Shown: positions 7,949 to 15,592, counted from the stretch's first letter. The stretch is DNA of 64,000 nucleotides from Microbacterium maritypicum (GCF_008868125.1 NZ_WAAQ01000002.1:948910-1012909); one strand, 5' to 3'. Notes: generated by a model from the sequence alone, not told the origin. Program-made: numbers and translations.

Positions 7949-9445
7949 ATGCACGCAGGCATATACGCTCGAATCTCCCAGGACCAGCTCGGCGATGAGC
8001 TCGGCGTCGGCCGCCAGACCGCCGACTGTCAGGCCGAGGCCGCACGTCGCGGCTGGCCCGTCGACGAGGTGTACATCGACAACGACGTCTCCGCCACGCG
8101 CTCGAAGCGTCGCCCCGCCTATGAGCGCATGCTCGCCGACGTGCGCGCCGGCCACATCACCGCGATCGTCGTCTGGGACGTTGATCGTCTCACCCGCACT
8201 CCCCGCGAGCTCGAGGACATCATCGACCTTGCTGACCAGCACGGGCTGGCCCTCGCCAACGTCGGCGGCGAGATCGACCTCTCCACCCCGCAGGGGCGGA
8301 TGACAGCCAGAATCAAGGGCACAGTTGCCCGCCACGAGACCGAGCAGATGTCGCGCCGCCTCAAGCGGCGGTTCCAGGAGAAAGCCGAGCGCGGTGAGCC
8401 GCACGGATACAGCCCCTACGGCTACCGCCGCGTCGACGGTCGAGACGTTCCCGAGCCCGACGAGGCAACCGTCATCCTGGAGTGCGCTCGCCGCGTGCTC
8501 GACGGAGAGTCGCTGCGGGCCGTCGCCACCGACCTCAACGCCCGCGGCGTGCACGGCCCGAAAGCACCGCTGTGGAACACCACAATCCTCCGCCAGATCC
8601 TCCTCCGCGGATCGAACGCTGGCCTCCGCCAGTACCAGGGCAAGATCATCGGCAGCTCGACGACCGAGCCCGTGCTCGACCGCGCCACCTTTGACCGTCT
8701 AACCGCCCTACTCACCGACCCCAGCCGAAAGACGAACCAATCCGGCCCCGGCTTCAAGTACCTCCTGAGCGGGATCGCTATCTGCGGCCGCTGCGGCCGT
8801 TGCCCCGAGCATCTCGGCGACTACGACCCGCCGGCATGCAACCTCTGCGATAGCGCCGTGGCTGCTGCCGGACGCATGAAGCGTCAGGTCGGGCGTTCCG
8901 CCGGCTCCCTCGCCGACGGAACGCCGAAACGACAGCCCCCGTCCTACGCCTGCACCCACTGCTTCAAGGTCCGTCGCAAGCAGGAGCCCGTCGACGATCT
9001 CGTGGTCGACGTGCTCCTCGCGCGCCTCTCCCAGCCCGACGCGCTCCCGCTGCTGTCCTCCGGCGACCCTGAGAGCGTGCGGGAGGCCCAGCGCACCATC
9101 ACAGCTATCGACGCCAAGCTCGACGTCGCCGCCGATCAGTTCGCTTCCGACCAGATCACAGGTGCCCAGCTGACCCGCATCTCCGCCCGCCTACGCGCCG
9201 AGCGGGACGCCGCTGAGCGCCGGCTGCGCGCCTACCAGCCCAACAGCCGCCTCCTCGACCTCACCGCGGGCGACGTCCGCGAACGGTGGGACGCCATGCC
9301 GCTCGATGCTCAGCGCGAAGTTGTCGACGCGCTCATGACTGTAACGATCAACCCCTCCGGCATCGGCACGCGGTTTGACCCCCGCTCCATCACCATCCGC
9401 TGGAGACAGCACGCGCCGCTGCAGCCCGAAATGGTGCCCGCATGA
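7949..9445 (+). CDS. large serine recombinase (integrase)
   Basis: Catalyses site-specific insertion and excision of the element at the att sites. The 498 residues comprise an N-terminal resolvase domain (1-145) with nucleophile S10 in YARISQD and active-site arginines R8 and those in DRLTRTPREL. The recombinase domain follows (about 155-255, GYSPYGYRRVDG). A zinc ribbon with CGRCGRCPEH, CNLC and YACTHC contains an extra cysteine pair. The coiled-coil region (about 355-405) and C-terminal tail complete it. It is a full-length phage-type integrase with no visible defect. Its stop overlaps the next gene in ATGA. No excisionase-like recombination directionality factor is recognisable by sequence. 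Confidence 0.95.
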   Translation: MHAGIYARISQDQLGDELGVGRQTADCQAEAARRGWPVDEVYIDNDVSATRSKRRPAYERMLADVRAGHITAIVVWDVDRLTRTPRELEDIIDLADQHGLALANVGGEIDLSTPQGRMTARIKGTVARHETEQMSRRLKRRFQEKAERGEPHGYSPYGYRRVDGRDVPEPDEATVILECARRVLDGESLRAVATDLNARGVHGPKAPLWNTTILRQILLRGSNAGLRQYQGKIIGSSTTEPVLDRATFDRLTALLTDPSRKTNQSGPGFKYLLSGIAICGRCGRCPEHLGDYDPPACNLCDSAVAAAGRMKRQVGRSAGSLADGTPKRQPPSYACTHCFKVRRKQEPVDDLVVDVLLARLSQPDALPLLSSGDPESVREAQRTITAIDAKLDVAADQFASDQITGAQLTRISARLRAERDAAERRLRAYQPNSRLLDLTAGDVRERWDAMPLDAQREVVDALMTVTINPSGIGTRFDPRSITIRWRQHAPLQPEMVPA

Positions 9446-9999
9446 GCGGTATCCGTATCCAGTGTCAGAACGGCCGCACCGTCGCCGCCGTCGAGATCTC
9501 CTCCGCCGGCGCTCGCCGCATCCGCATCGAGCAACTGAGCATTCCCCAGGCCGAGCCCCTCAGTCGACGCCCCGAGCCCGCTGGGCTCCCGCACGTGCTC
9601 GACCTCGACGAGCTCGCCGATTCGACGCTCCACACGCTCCCGGTCGCCTGCGGATGCGGCCGGCGCTCAGTTGCCCTGGACACCCGCGACCTGCGTCAGC
9701 GCCTCGACGCGGGCGAGCGGCGCATCACCCTGCGTCACGGTGCCAGCACCCGCACCCGCCCCGCACCCGTGTTCTGCGAGGGGGGCTTCAGTGTCGCCGG
9801 TCTTCACCGCGTCGGACCGGCTCTCCACGTGGCCTACCTCGAGAACGGCTTCCAGCAAGACGTTCCCCTCGCCGCCCTCGACGAAGCACCGACGGTCCCA
9901 TGCCGGTGCGGGCGAACAGTCATCCTCGACCCGCGAGTCCTACCGAACGCGCTCGACGCCGACACGCTGCTCCGATTGCCCCACGTCGTGGGTCGGTGA
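9442..9999 (+). CDS. orphan protein with two cysteine-rich motifs, coupled to the integrase
   Basis: The 185 residues match no family I recognise. Two similar segments carry VACGCGRRSVALDTRDL and VPCRCGRTVILDPRVL, each followed by an acidic LDA-type helix, suggesting an internal duplication of a small metal-binding unit. The start overlaps the recombinase stop (ATGA), so it is co-translated with the integrase. A role as recombination directionality factor or other integrase partner is possible by position only. Confidence 0.65.
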   Translation: MSGIRIQCQNGRTVAAVEISSAGARRIRIEQLSIPQAEPLSRRPEPAGLPHVLDLDELADSTLHTLPVACGCGRRSVALDTRDLRQRLDAGERRITLRHGASTRTRPAPVFCEGGFSVAGLHRVGPALHVAYLENGFQQDVPLAALDEAPTVPCRCGRTVILDPRVLPNALDADTLLRLPHVVGR

Positions 10000-10130
10000 C
10001 ACTGCGTCTGGCGTCTTGGGCCCTCGCGACGTGTCTCGTCGTGGCCATTCTCCTCGGGGGAGTGGCTACGCGCCCCGGAGCACGTCGTCGAGTTCGCCGC
10101 TCAGCGAGCGGATCTGATTCATCAGCGTGA
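9996..10130 (+). CDS. possible 44-residue single-pass membrane protein
   Basis: GTG overlaps the previous stop (GTGA). The frame encodes one hydrophobic helix (LASWALATCLVVAILLGGVA) and then an arginine-rich tail. It overlaps the antisense gene at 10066-10260, so at most one of the two may be expressed. Weakly supported. Confidence 0.3.
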   Translation: MTLRLASWALATCLVVAILLGGVATRPGARRRVRRSASGSDSSA

Positions 10131-10260
10131 ACGCTCGTTGCATGGTGTCGTCGTCGAGGTCGCGCCCCGTCTCCTCACGCACCTGCTGGCGGGTCCACCG
10201 GAACCGCTCGTCAAGGACTACGCCTACCTCGTTCGCGAGGGGATATTCGGGATCGTTCAT
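10066..10260 (-). CDS. small acidic helical protein, function unknown
   Basis: 64 residues beginning MNDPEYPLANEVGVV, with a charged helical middle (TRQQVREETGRDLDDDT). The start at 10260 is preceded by TATGGT six bases upstream on the minus strand, matching the leaderless promoters of real genes nearby. It is divergent from the rightward operon, a position typical of a repressor or switch gene, but no DNA-binding motif is clear. Confidence 0.55.
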   Translation of the reverse strand: MNDPEYPLANEVGVVLDERFRWTRQQVREETGRDLDDDTMQRAFTLMNQIRSLSGELDDVLRGA

Positions 10261-10266
10261 GGCAGG

Positions 10267-10272
10267 ACCATA
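10267..10272 (-). promoter_or_regulatory. leaderless -10 box of the divergent small gene
   Basis: Minus-strand TATGGT ends six bases before the ATG at 10260. It supports that gene as real and sets up a divergent control region with the promoter at 10297-10326. Confidence 0.45.
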
Positions 10273-10296
10273 ACCCGCCGTCAACTCCCCGCGGTG

Positions 10297-10326
10297 TTGC
10301 CACGCCCTCGCTCCGAGAGGTAGCAT
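10297..10326 (+). promoter_or_regulatory. promoter of the element's rightward operon
   Basis: TTGCCA, an 18-base spacer and TAGCAT. Transcription would start near 10333, leaving about 70 nt of leader with a GGAGG-type ribosome binding site before the ATG at 10406. Confidence 0.5.
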
Positions 10327-10405
10327 CCAGGGGCCTTGCCTGTTCCTGGCTGAACCCGCTCCGCATTGGGCATCGGACGACATACCTCACCGGAGGCACG
10401 TCGTC

Positions 10406-10636
10406 ATGCCCACCCTCTCAACGCGATCCCGCGCACTCCGCGCCCGACTCGCACAAGCCACCCGCCAGAACACCGACCCCGCTGCGCTCGCCGCGGTTCG
10501 CCAGGAGTTCTACGCCTCGACCGTCGTCGATCACCTTTCAAGCAAGCTGGCCGAAGCCCCAGTGCTCACTCGCGCCCAGTATGACGAGCTCCACGCCGTC
10601 ATCCGACGCCACCAGCTGACCGGCGGCCACCGATGA
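10406..10636 (+). CDS. small helical protein, function unknown
   Basis: 76 residues, rich in alanine and arginine helices (RALRARLAQATRQN, RAQYDELHAVIRRHQ). It is preceded by CCGGAGG and coupled to the next gene by ATGA. First gene of the element's rightward operon, a position often held by early regulatory genes. No family recognised. Confidence 0.6.
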   Translation: MPTLSTRSRALRARLAQATRQNTDPAALAAVRQEFYASTVVDHLSSKLAEAPVLTRAQYDELHAVIRRHQLTGGHR

Positions 10637-10866
10637 GCCCCGCCGACCGCGCCGCGCACATCGACGGCATCGTCGCCACCGCGCCACCACTCAGCCCTGG
10701 CCAGGCCAGCACCATCCGATCAGCCATGGGTACTCGCTCCCCGGAACGACGGAACGCCCCCGGTAGCAACCGGGAGCGTTCCGCACCTCGAGGCGAATGG
10801 AGTCCGCCGCCCATCACGATAGCGGCCACCACCGACACTCCCAGCGCGTCCAGGCGAGCCCGATGA
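10633..10866 (+). CDS. small actinophage-type protein, function unknown
   Basis: 77 residues. The first 30 (IDGIVATAPPLSPGQASTI) resemble the APPL(S/T)xxQ helix common in small actinobacteriophage proteins. The rest is low-complexity, rich in arginine, proline and serine. ATGA overlaps link it to both neighbours, which is the main reason to accept it. Confidence 0.5.
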   Translation: MSPADRAAHIDGIVATAPPLSPGQASTIRSAMGTRSPERRNAPGSNRERSAPRGEWSPPPITIAATTDTPSASRRAR

Positions 10867-11699
10867 GCGGGGACACCCCAGGCGGCGTCCCCGCCGAGCT
10901 CGTCACCGCGAATGACTTCGTGCAAGTGCGGCTCGCGCTCCTGCGCTACCTCGGAGGCGCACTCGAAGCAATCCTGTTCACCCGCATCGTGTGGCGCACC
11001 CGCGCCGAGGACCGCTCCTGGATCGAGCACGATGGACGCCGGTGGTGGACCGTCACCCTGTCCGACCTCGCCCTCGAAACCGGCCACTCCGAGGGACAGG
11101 TCCGTCGCGCGCTCGACGCCCTCGTGACCCGCACCGCGGTGCGTCGCCACCAGCTACGAGAGAACGGCCCCTACGACCGCCGCTACTCGTACACCCCCGT
11201 AATCTCCGATGTGTCGAATACAACAGATCGAGCTGCTGAAAACGACGCCTCACAAGTGTCGAATTCGACAGATGTTCCTCTATTGATAGAGGGAGAGAAC
11301 CCCCCTACCCCCCACGACAAGGCTCGCCCTCACGAGGACTCGCCATGGGCGGGGGAGGAGTGCGATGTTCGACGCAATCCCCGAGGGCCGCACGAGCTCG
11401 ACGGCGACGCCCTCGCCTGCCTCCACTGCCACGCTCGTAACCCCAACATCACCGCGGCAGAACGCGACACGATCAGCGCTCGTCGCAAGCTGACTGCTCT
11501 CCGCCGCGACCGAGCGCTGCCAATCGAGCTCGACGAGCTCATGCAGCACGCCGCCCGCCTCGGCGACGGCGACCTCCTCGCCGGCTACCAGATCGTCGAG
11601 CGCGTCACCGAGCGCACGCTCGACGGCACGACCGATCCCGCCGCTGCCCTCCGAGCCCGTCTCCGACCCACCCGCGCTCGCCGCGTCCAAGCCGCATGA
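10863..11699 (+). CDS. winged-helix protein, candidate replication initiator or regulator
   Basis: 278 residues. The N-terminal domain (about 10-100) looks like a phage/plasmid replication-type winged helix: ALEAILFTRIVWRT, then WWTVTLSDLALETGHSEGQV and RRALDALVTR, in which a recognition helix follows a typical turn. A polar linker follows, then a segment with CLHCHARN and a helical C-terminus ending in basic residues. It is coupled to both neighbours by ATGA. The domain layout is like replisome-organiser proteins of small prophages; whether it starts replication is inference. Confidence 0.65.
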   Translation: MSGDTPGGVPAELVTANDFVQVRLALLRYLGGALEAILFTRIVWRTRAEDRSWIEHDGRRWWTVTLSDLALETGHSEGQVRRALDALVTRTAVRRHQLRENGPYDRRYSYTPVISDVSNTTDRAAENDASQVSNSTDVPLLIEGENPPTPHDKARPHEDSPWAGEECDVRRNPRGPHELDGDALACLHCHARNPNITAAERDTISARRKLTALRRDRALPIELDELMQHAARLGDGDLLAGYQIVERVTERTLDGTTDPAAALRARLRPTRARRVQAA

Positions 11700-11995
11700 G
11701 CGTCGAAACGCCGCCCACGAGGCCCGACCGACGGTCGCTGCGCCACCTCGACGCCGCGGTACTCACGCTCGACCGGATGCTCGCAACACCGCGAGACGCC
11801 GCTCTCCGAGGCCCCGTCGTGCTCGACGCGATCTCCATTGCTCGAGGTCTCCGGCCGAGCGTCCAGAACCGCCAGTACGCCGACACGTGGCTGCGCGAGC
11901 TCCTCGCCGAGCACCGCGCGCTGCTGGCCGCGGCCGTCGAGCAGGACCACGCCGCTGTACGTGCGACCGCCCGAGAGGAGCGACGCGATGCATGA
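11696..11995 (+). CDS. small helical protein, function unknown
   Basis: 99 residues, alpha-helical and charged (LDAAVLTLDRMLATPRDAAL, LRELLAEHRALLAAAVEQD). The ATGA overlap with the winged-helix gene and an 8-base overlap with the next gene place it in the same operon. No family recognised. Confidence 0.6.
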   Translation: MSVETPPTRPDRRSLRHLDAAVLTLDRMLATPRDAALRGPVVLDAISIARGLRPSVQNRQYADTWLRELLAEHRALLAAAVEQDHAAVRATAREERRDA

Positions 11996-12179
11996 GCCTC
12001 GCTGCGAGGAGCATGTTGGCGAGCCGTACCCGCGTCGCTGCGTCGACTGCGACCGCGCTGCGGCCGAGGTCGCACCTACCCGTCGCGCCGACCAGGTGCG
12101 CGCATGCGACCGGCACATCCGACTGCTGCCATGCCCGGAGTGCGCGGGGACGGCGCTCAGCGGCCCTGTGGCGCGATGA
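11988..12179 (+). CDS. small zinc-ribbon-like protein
   Basis: 63 residues with paired Cys/His ligands: CEEH, CVDC, CDRH and CPEC, enough for two zinc knuckles. GAGAGGAG lies about 8 bases upstream of the ATG. The start overlaps the end of the previous gene. Phages often carry such small treble-clef or ribbon proteins; no specific function can be read. Confidence 0.6.
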   Translation: MHEPRCEEHVGEPYPRRCVDCDRAAAEVAPTRRADQVRACDRHIRLLPCPECAGTALSGPVAR

Positions 12180-12392
12180 GACGCCTCAGCCGGGGCCGCG
12201 CCGCCCGCTGCCCGTTCAGGTCGCTACGCGTGCCGGTACGGGTGCGGGCGGTGCTCTCGGGGGAAGGGGAGTCAGAATCCTGCCCCACTATCCGGCGAAG
12301 AGCGGCTCGGTTAGCTGCGCGCACGAAATCTCAGAATGCAGACCCCCCTTTCCCGACCCCGATTCCCCAGAAAATCAAGGAAGGCGTACAGC

Positions 12393-12716
12393 GTGACTAC
12401 ACACCCCACCCCGAAATCGAGCGATCGGGCTGTCGAAAATCGGCGACTCGGTGCGAGCGTCCCGGAGCCGTATGGGCTGATCCCGGAAAGGTCCGAGCTC
12501 GTCGAGCTCGCGCTCGACGCCGTTGACGACCCGTCCGTCATCTTCGACGTGCTCGACGGCCTCGACGTGTCGCAGATGCGCGCCCTCGTCGTGCGGCTTA
12601 CGCAGGTCATCGGTCTGGTCGCGATCGCACCCACCGGCGTGGACCCAGTGTGGTTCGTCGCGCGCGCGCAGTTGGCCACCGGGACTCCGGTCGATCCCGC
12701 GGGCGGTGCGGCGTGA
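12393..12716 (+). CDS. small acidic protein, paralogue-like to the next gene
   Basis: 107 residues from a GTG preceded by AAGGAAGG. The core is DAVDDPSVIFDVLDGLDVSQ followed by MRALVVRLTQVIGLVAI. The same pattern (DDP, a hydrophobic LDV turn, an alanine helix) recurs in the following gene, suggesting a duplicated small family. The 213 bp upstream contain one doubtful ORF and no clear promoter. Function unknown. Confidence 0.55.
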   Translation: MTTHPTPKSSDRAVENRRLGASVPEPYGLIPERSELVELALDAVDDPSVIFDVLDGLDVSQMRALVVRLTQVIGLVAIAPTGVDPVWFVARAQLATGTPVDPAGGAA

Positions 12717-12955
12717 CCGGCGAGACTCCGTCCAGCGTCCCGCCGGCCACCGGCGACGTCGCCGCCTGGGCTCTCGCCTGGCGTCGCGATGACCCGGCCC
12801 TCGCGCGGATGATCGCGGACCTCGACGTGGACGAGGCGCAGGCGGCGATCGCGTCGCTTCTGGTCGTCCTCGACGCCGCGCTGCGCACGAGCGCCGGCCA
12901 CGAACCCGACCAGTGGCTGCGGGCACTCATCCGCGCTGCAGACGCGACGCGTTGA
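12713..12955 (+). CDS. small acidic protein, paralogue-like to the previous gene
   Basis: 80 residues from a GTG overlapping the previous stop (GTGA). The core RRDDPALARMIADLDVDEAQ followed by AAIASLLVVLDAALR matches the layout of the preceding protein. Both end with a tryptophan-containing helix. Function unknown. Confidence 0.55.
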   Translation: MTGETPSSVPPATGDVAAWALAWRRDDPALARMIADLDVDEAQAAIASLLVVLDAALRTSAGHEPDQWLRALIRAADATR

Positions 12956-13297
12956 TCCGTCGCGCCGGGATCTCGCTGATGTCCGCGAGCAGCGCTACAC
13001 TCGCCAGCACGCAGTAGCGGCCATGGAGAGCACCGGTCCAGCGCGACCACCCGGGCAGCGTCCCGAATCGCTCTCTCCGCCAGCACCGCTGCACCGGGTC
13101 CAGCGTGACCCACCCCTTCGGGGCGACCATCCGTCAGCACACGGCCCGTCAGCCCCTCCCGGTATCACGAGCGACCGCCAGCCCGCGCGCGGCCCGTCGC
13201 CGACCGGAACCGTCCGCCCGCGCACTCCCGCGCCGGCCGACATCTCACCGTCATCGGGCAGCGCTCACCGCGCGCCCTCCCGAAGGGAATCACAAGA
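12956..13297. other. 342-bp gap before the capsid gene: probable long leader
   Basis: Only proline/arginine-rich low-complexity frames are open here, which I do not accept as genes. A -10-like TACACT lies at 12996-13001 with a poor -35, and GAAGGGA precedes the capsid ATG. In ordinary phages a portal and a protease gene would occupy this position; nothing similar is present. Confidence 0.5.
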
Positions 13298-14473
13298 ATG
13301 AACCGTGCACAGCTGATCGCCGCGATGAAGGCGATCACCGACCGTGCTCAGGCCGCCAACCGAGACTTCACCGCCGCGGAGCAGGCCGAGCTCAAAGCCC
13401 ACATGGATGCCGTGAAGGCCATCGACGGCAGCAAGGCGATCGCCGACGGCGTGGCCGCATTCCTCGGCGACGCAGAGGCCGGCACCCTCGACGCAGACGC
13501 CGCGCCGGCACCCTCGGCCGCGGGCGTGTCCCGCGGCAAGGCGATCGTCGCGCAGAAGTCGCGCCCCGTGGGCGACTGGTCGGCGGCGTTCGCCAAGCAG
13601 CACCCCGGCGTCGCTGAGGGCAAGGCGTTCACCCTGCCCTCGTCGGCCACGTTCACCGTGCCCGCGCCGACCCCGATCGTCGCCGCCGCGGCACCGGTCG
13701 GCCACGTGCTCGACGCCCTCACCGTGATCGAGCTCGACCGTGGCAACGGCGCGAACTACCTCCGCCAGGCCCAGCGGGAGAACGCCGCCAAGCCCGTCGC
13801 TCCCAAGGCGCTCAAGCCGCTCAAGAACGTTGAGATGGAGCGCGTCGACGCCCCGGCCCGCACGATCGCCGTCGTCCTCGACGGCATCCCGCGCCAGGAC
13901 ATCGCAGACTACCCCGACCTCACCACCTTCCTCGACTACGAGCTCAAGGCCGACGTGCTCAACGAGCTCGATCACCAGATCCTCCTCGGTGACGGCACGG
14001 GCGAGAACTTCGAGGGAATCTTCTACACCGACGGCGTGCTCGTGCAGGACTACGCAGTCGATCCCTCCGCCACCATCCGCCGCGCCATGGCTCGCGTCGA
14101 AGCGAAGGGCTACGCCAACACCGCGCTCCTCATCGGCCCCGAGGACTTCGCCGGCGTCGAGCTCGAGCGCGACGGGGCCGGCGGACAGTACCGAGGCAAC
14201 GTCGCTCCCGCCCGCGGGCGCAACGTGTGGGGCGTGCCCACCATCGCGATCCCGACCATGCCCGCCGGCCTCGCCGTCGTCGGCGACCTCCGCCAGGCGA
14301 TCCTCTGGATGCGTGAGCAGATGGAGGTCCGCGCAACCGACGTCGCCGGCGAGGACTTCCGTCGCAACCAGTACATGTTCCGCGCCGAGCTCCGCGCGGC
14401 ATTCGGCATCCCCGTGCCGCCCGCCCTCTCGCTCATCAAGCTGAACAACACGGTCACGCTCCCCGGCGCCTGA
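13298..14473 (+). CDS. HK97-fold phage major capsid protein
   Basis: 391 residues. The N-terminal 60 residues are a charged helical delta domain (LIAAMKAITDRAQAANRDFT, then TAAEQAELKAHM), which normally acts as scaffold and is removed by a phage protease. An alanine-rich linker follows, and from about 115 the HK97 fold: the E-loop region, then LDYELKADVLNELDHQILLG and GDGTGENFEGIF at the spine helix/A-domain boundary, and a C-terminal stretch with VAGEDFRRNQYMFRAELRAA. It looks complete. It is the only structural gene in the element, so assembly would need a helper's portal, protease and terminase. Encapsulin is less likely because of the delta domain. Confidence 0.9.
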   Translation: MNRAQLIAAMKAITDRAQAANRDFTAAEQAELKAHMDAVKAIDGSKAIADGVAAFLGDAEAGTLDADAAPAPSAAGVSRGKAIVAQKSRPVGDWSAAFAKQHPGVAEGKAFTLPSSATFTVPAPTPIVAAAAPVGHVLDALTVIELDRGNGANYLRQAQRENAAKPVAPKALKPLKNVEMERVDAPARTIAVVLDGIPRQDIADYPDLTTFLDYELKADVLNELDHQILLGDGTGENFEGIFYTDGVLVQDYAVDPSATIRRAMARVEAKGYANTALLIGPEDFAGVELERDGAGGQYRGNVAPARGRNVWGVPTIAIPTMPAGLAVVGDLRQAILWMREQMEVRATDVAGEDFRRNQYMFRAELRAAFGIPVPPALSLIKLNNTVTLPGA

Positions 14474-14481
14474 CCTGCCAC

Positions 14482-14524
14482 GACGGCCCCGGTCTCTCCG
14501 CACCCGCGGATGGCCGGGGCCGTC
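14482..14524. terminator. hairpin between the capsid gene and the convergent small gene
   Basis: GACGGCCCCGG pairs perfectly with CCGGGGCCGTC across a 21-base loop, just after the capsid stop. Confidence 0.55.
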
Positions 14525-14537
14525 GCACGTCGACGCG

Positions 14538-14780
14538 CTACACGTCCTCCACGGCCGCCCACGACGGCTCCGCGCTCGCCGCCGGCACTGCCTCGCCCTC
14601 CGCGATCGAGCACACCCGTCCCGCCCGCACCTCCGCCGAGAGCTCAAGACTCCACCGGTCTCCACTCAGATCGGTCACCAGCACGCCGCGAGAGCCGTCG
14701 TCCCGCGATCGCTCGAGCATGTCGATCACGGCCCCATCGCGCCGCTCCGTGCCCCGCACCACCATCCGGCTGCTGTACAT
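14538..14780 (-). CDS. small protein, function unknown
   Basis: 80 residues starting MYSSRMVVRGTERRDG, predicted mostly beta (GVLVTDLSGDRWSLELSAEV). GGTGGGAG lies immediately before the ATG; M6 is an alternative start. It is convergent with the capsid gene and divergent from the TIGR02391 gene. No family recognised. Confidence 0.5.
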   Translation of the reverse strand: MYSSRMVVRGTERRDGAVIDMLERSRDDGSRGVLVTDLSGDRWSLELSAEVRAGRVCSIAEGEAVPAASAEPSWAAVEDV

Positions 14781-14865
14781 GCTCCCACCGTCGCACCCAC
14801 CCCCGACACGGGCGAGGTCGCAGCGAAGTGCGACGCGTCGCGGTGGGGGACGACGGCTGCTCAAG

Positions 14866-14871
14866 TAGATT
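14866..14871 (+). promoter_or_regulatory. leaderless -10 box of the TIGR02391 gene
   Basis: TAGATT ends seven bases before the GTG at 14879, giving the cargo gene its own promoter separate from the capsid. Confidence 0.5.
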
Positions 14872-14878
14872 GAGCAGC

Positions 14879-15592
14879 GTGGACGAACCATGGGCGATCG
14901 AGCGACTTGAGTACTTCATCCATCTCACGCGCCTGATCAATCCCAACTCGAACAACACCTACGGTCTCCGTGCTCGCCCCGCTGGCGGCCGCTCCGCCAT
15001 TCTCGAAGCCATCCACACCACCGAGCAGATCCTCGATCGGGTGCTGCCCCGCTGGCGCTCCGAGATACCCGAAGACACGACCAACCGCTGGCAGCAGCAA
15101 CACCAAGCCGCGCAGCGCGCCGTCGTGCAGCTCCGCGATGGCGCTGAGATCGCGGCTCGGCTCGGCGACAACTCTCCCGTACTGAGCGCCAGCAACCTCC
15201 ACCCCTGGGTCTGGGAGGGCGCGCGCTCGCTCTGGCAGTCGGGGCACTTCCGGGAGGCCGTGCGCGCCGCATCGGTCAAGGTGAACGCGGAGACGCAGAA
15301 CAAGCTCCACCGACGCGACATCTCCGAGACCGATCTCTTCAAGCAGGCTCTCTCCAATGACCCGCCCACAGGCAGCGCTCATCGCCTCCGCCCCGCCGGC
15401 GACGACGGCGGCAGAACGTCCCTCAGCCTGCGTCGCGGGATCATGGCGTTCGCGGAGGGTTGCTATGCCGGCATCCGTAACCCCGCCTCTCACGACGAGG
15501 GCGATCTGGACGAGCAGGCTGCGCTCGAGCAGCTTGCCGCGTTGAGCGTCCTGGCGCGCTGGGTCGATGAGGCATCTGTCGTAACCCCCTGA
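14879..15592 (+). CDS. TIGR02391 (Ymh) family protein with HEPN-like RxxxxH motif
   Basis: 237 residues. The C-terminal half matches the TIGR02391/Ymh family as I know it: HPWVWEGARSLWQSGHFREA, then AVRAASVKVNAETQNKLHRR and GIMAFAEGCYAGIRNPASHD. R200-N201-x3-H205 is the RxxxxH arrangement found in HEPN ribonucleases of toxin and abortive-infection systems. Family function is not established. It sits at the right end of the element with its own promoter, where accessory cargo is expected, so a helper-phage-blocking or exclusion role is a reasonable guess. No antitoxin partner is adjacent. Confidence 0.75.
   Translation: MDEPWAIERLEYFIHLTRLINPNSNNTYGLRARPAGGRSAILEAIHTTEQILDRVLPRWRSEIPEDTTNRWQQQHQAAQRAVVQLRDGAEIAARLGDNSPVLSASNLHPWVWEGARSLWQSGHFREAVRAASVKVNAETQNKLHRRDISETDLFKQALSNDPPTGSAHRLRPAGDDGGRTSLSLRRGIMAFAEGCYAGIRNPASHDEGDLDEQAALEQLAALSVLARWVDEASVVTP

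Noticed and set aside
7957..7998. Foreign end of tadC (about 25 codons after KEILMLLP) as a functional new C-terminus
   Set aside because: It is read from recombinase coding sequence in another frame and is polar, so it cannot replace the lost membrane helix.
12176..12526. ORF of 116 codons beginning ATGAGACGC after the zinc-ribbon gene
   Set aside because: It has an ATGA overlap, but its arginine/serine-rich composition looks non-coding and its second half overlaps the better supported gene at 12393.
13023..13301. ORF of 92 codons ending at the capsid start
   Set aside because: Almost only proline, arginine and serine; no ribosome binding site; it looks like a GC-driven open frame.
13298..14473. 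Encapsulin instead of phage capsid
   Set aside because: The N-terminal charged delta-domain-like helix and the association with an integrase fit a phage capsid; no cargo enzyme of encapsulin type is adjacent.
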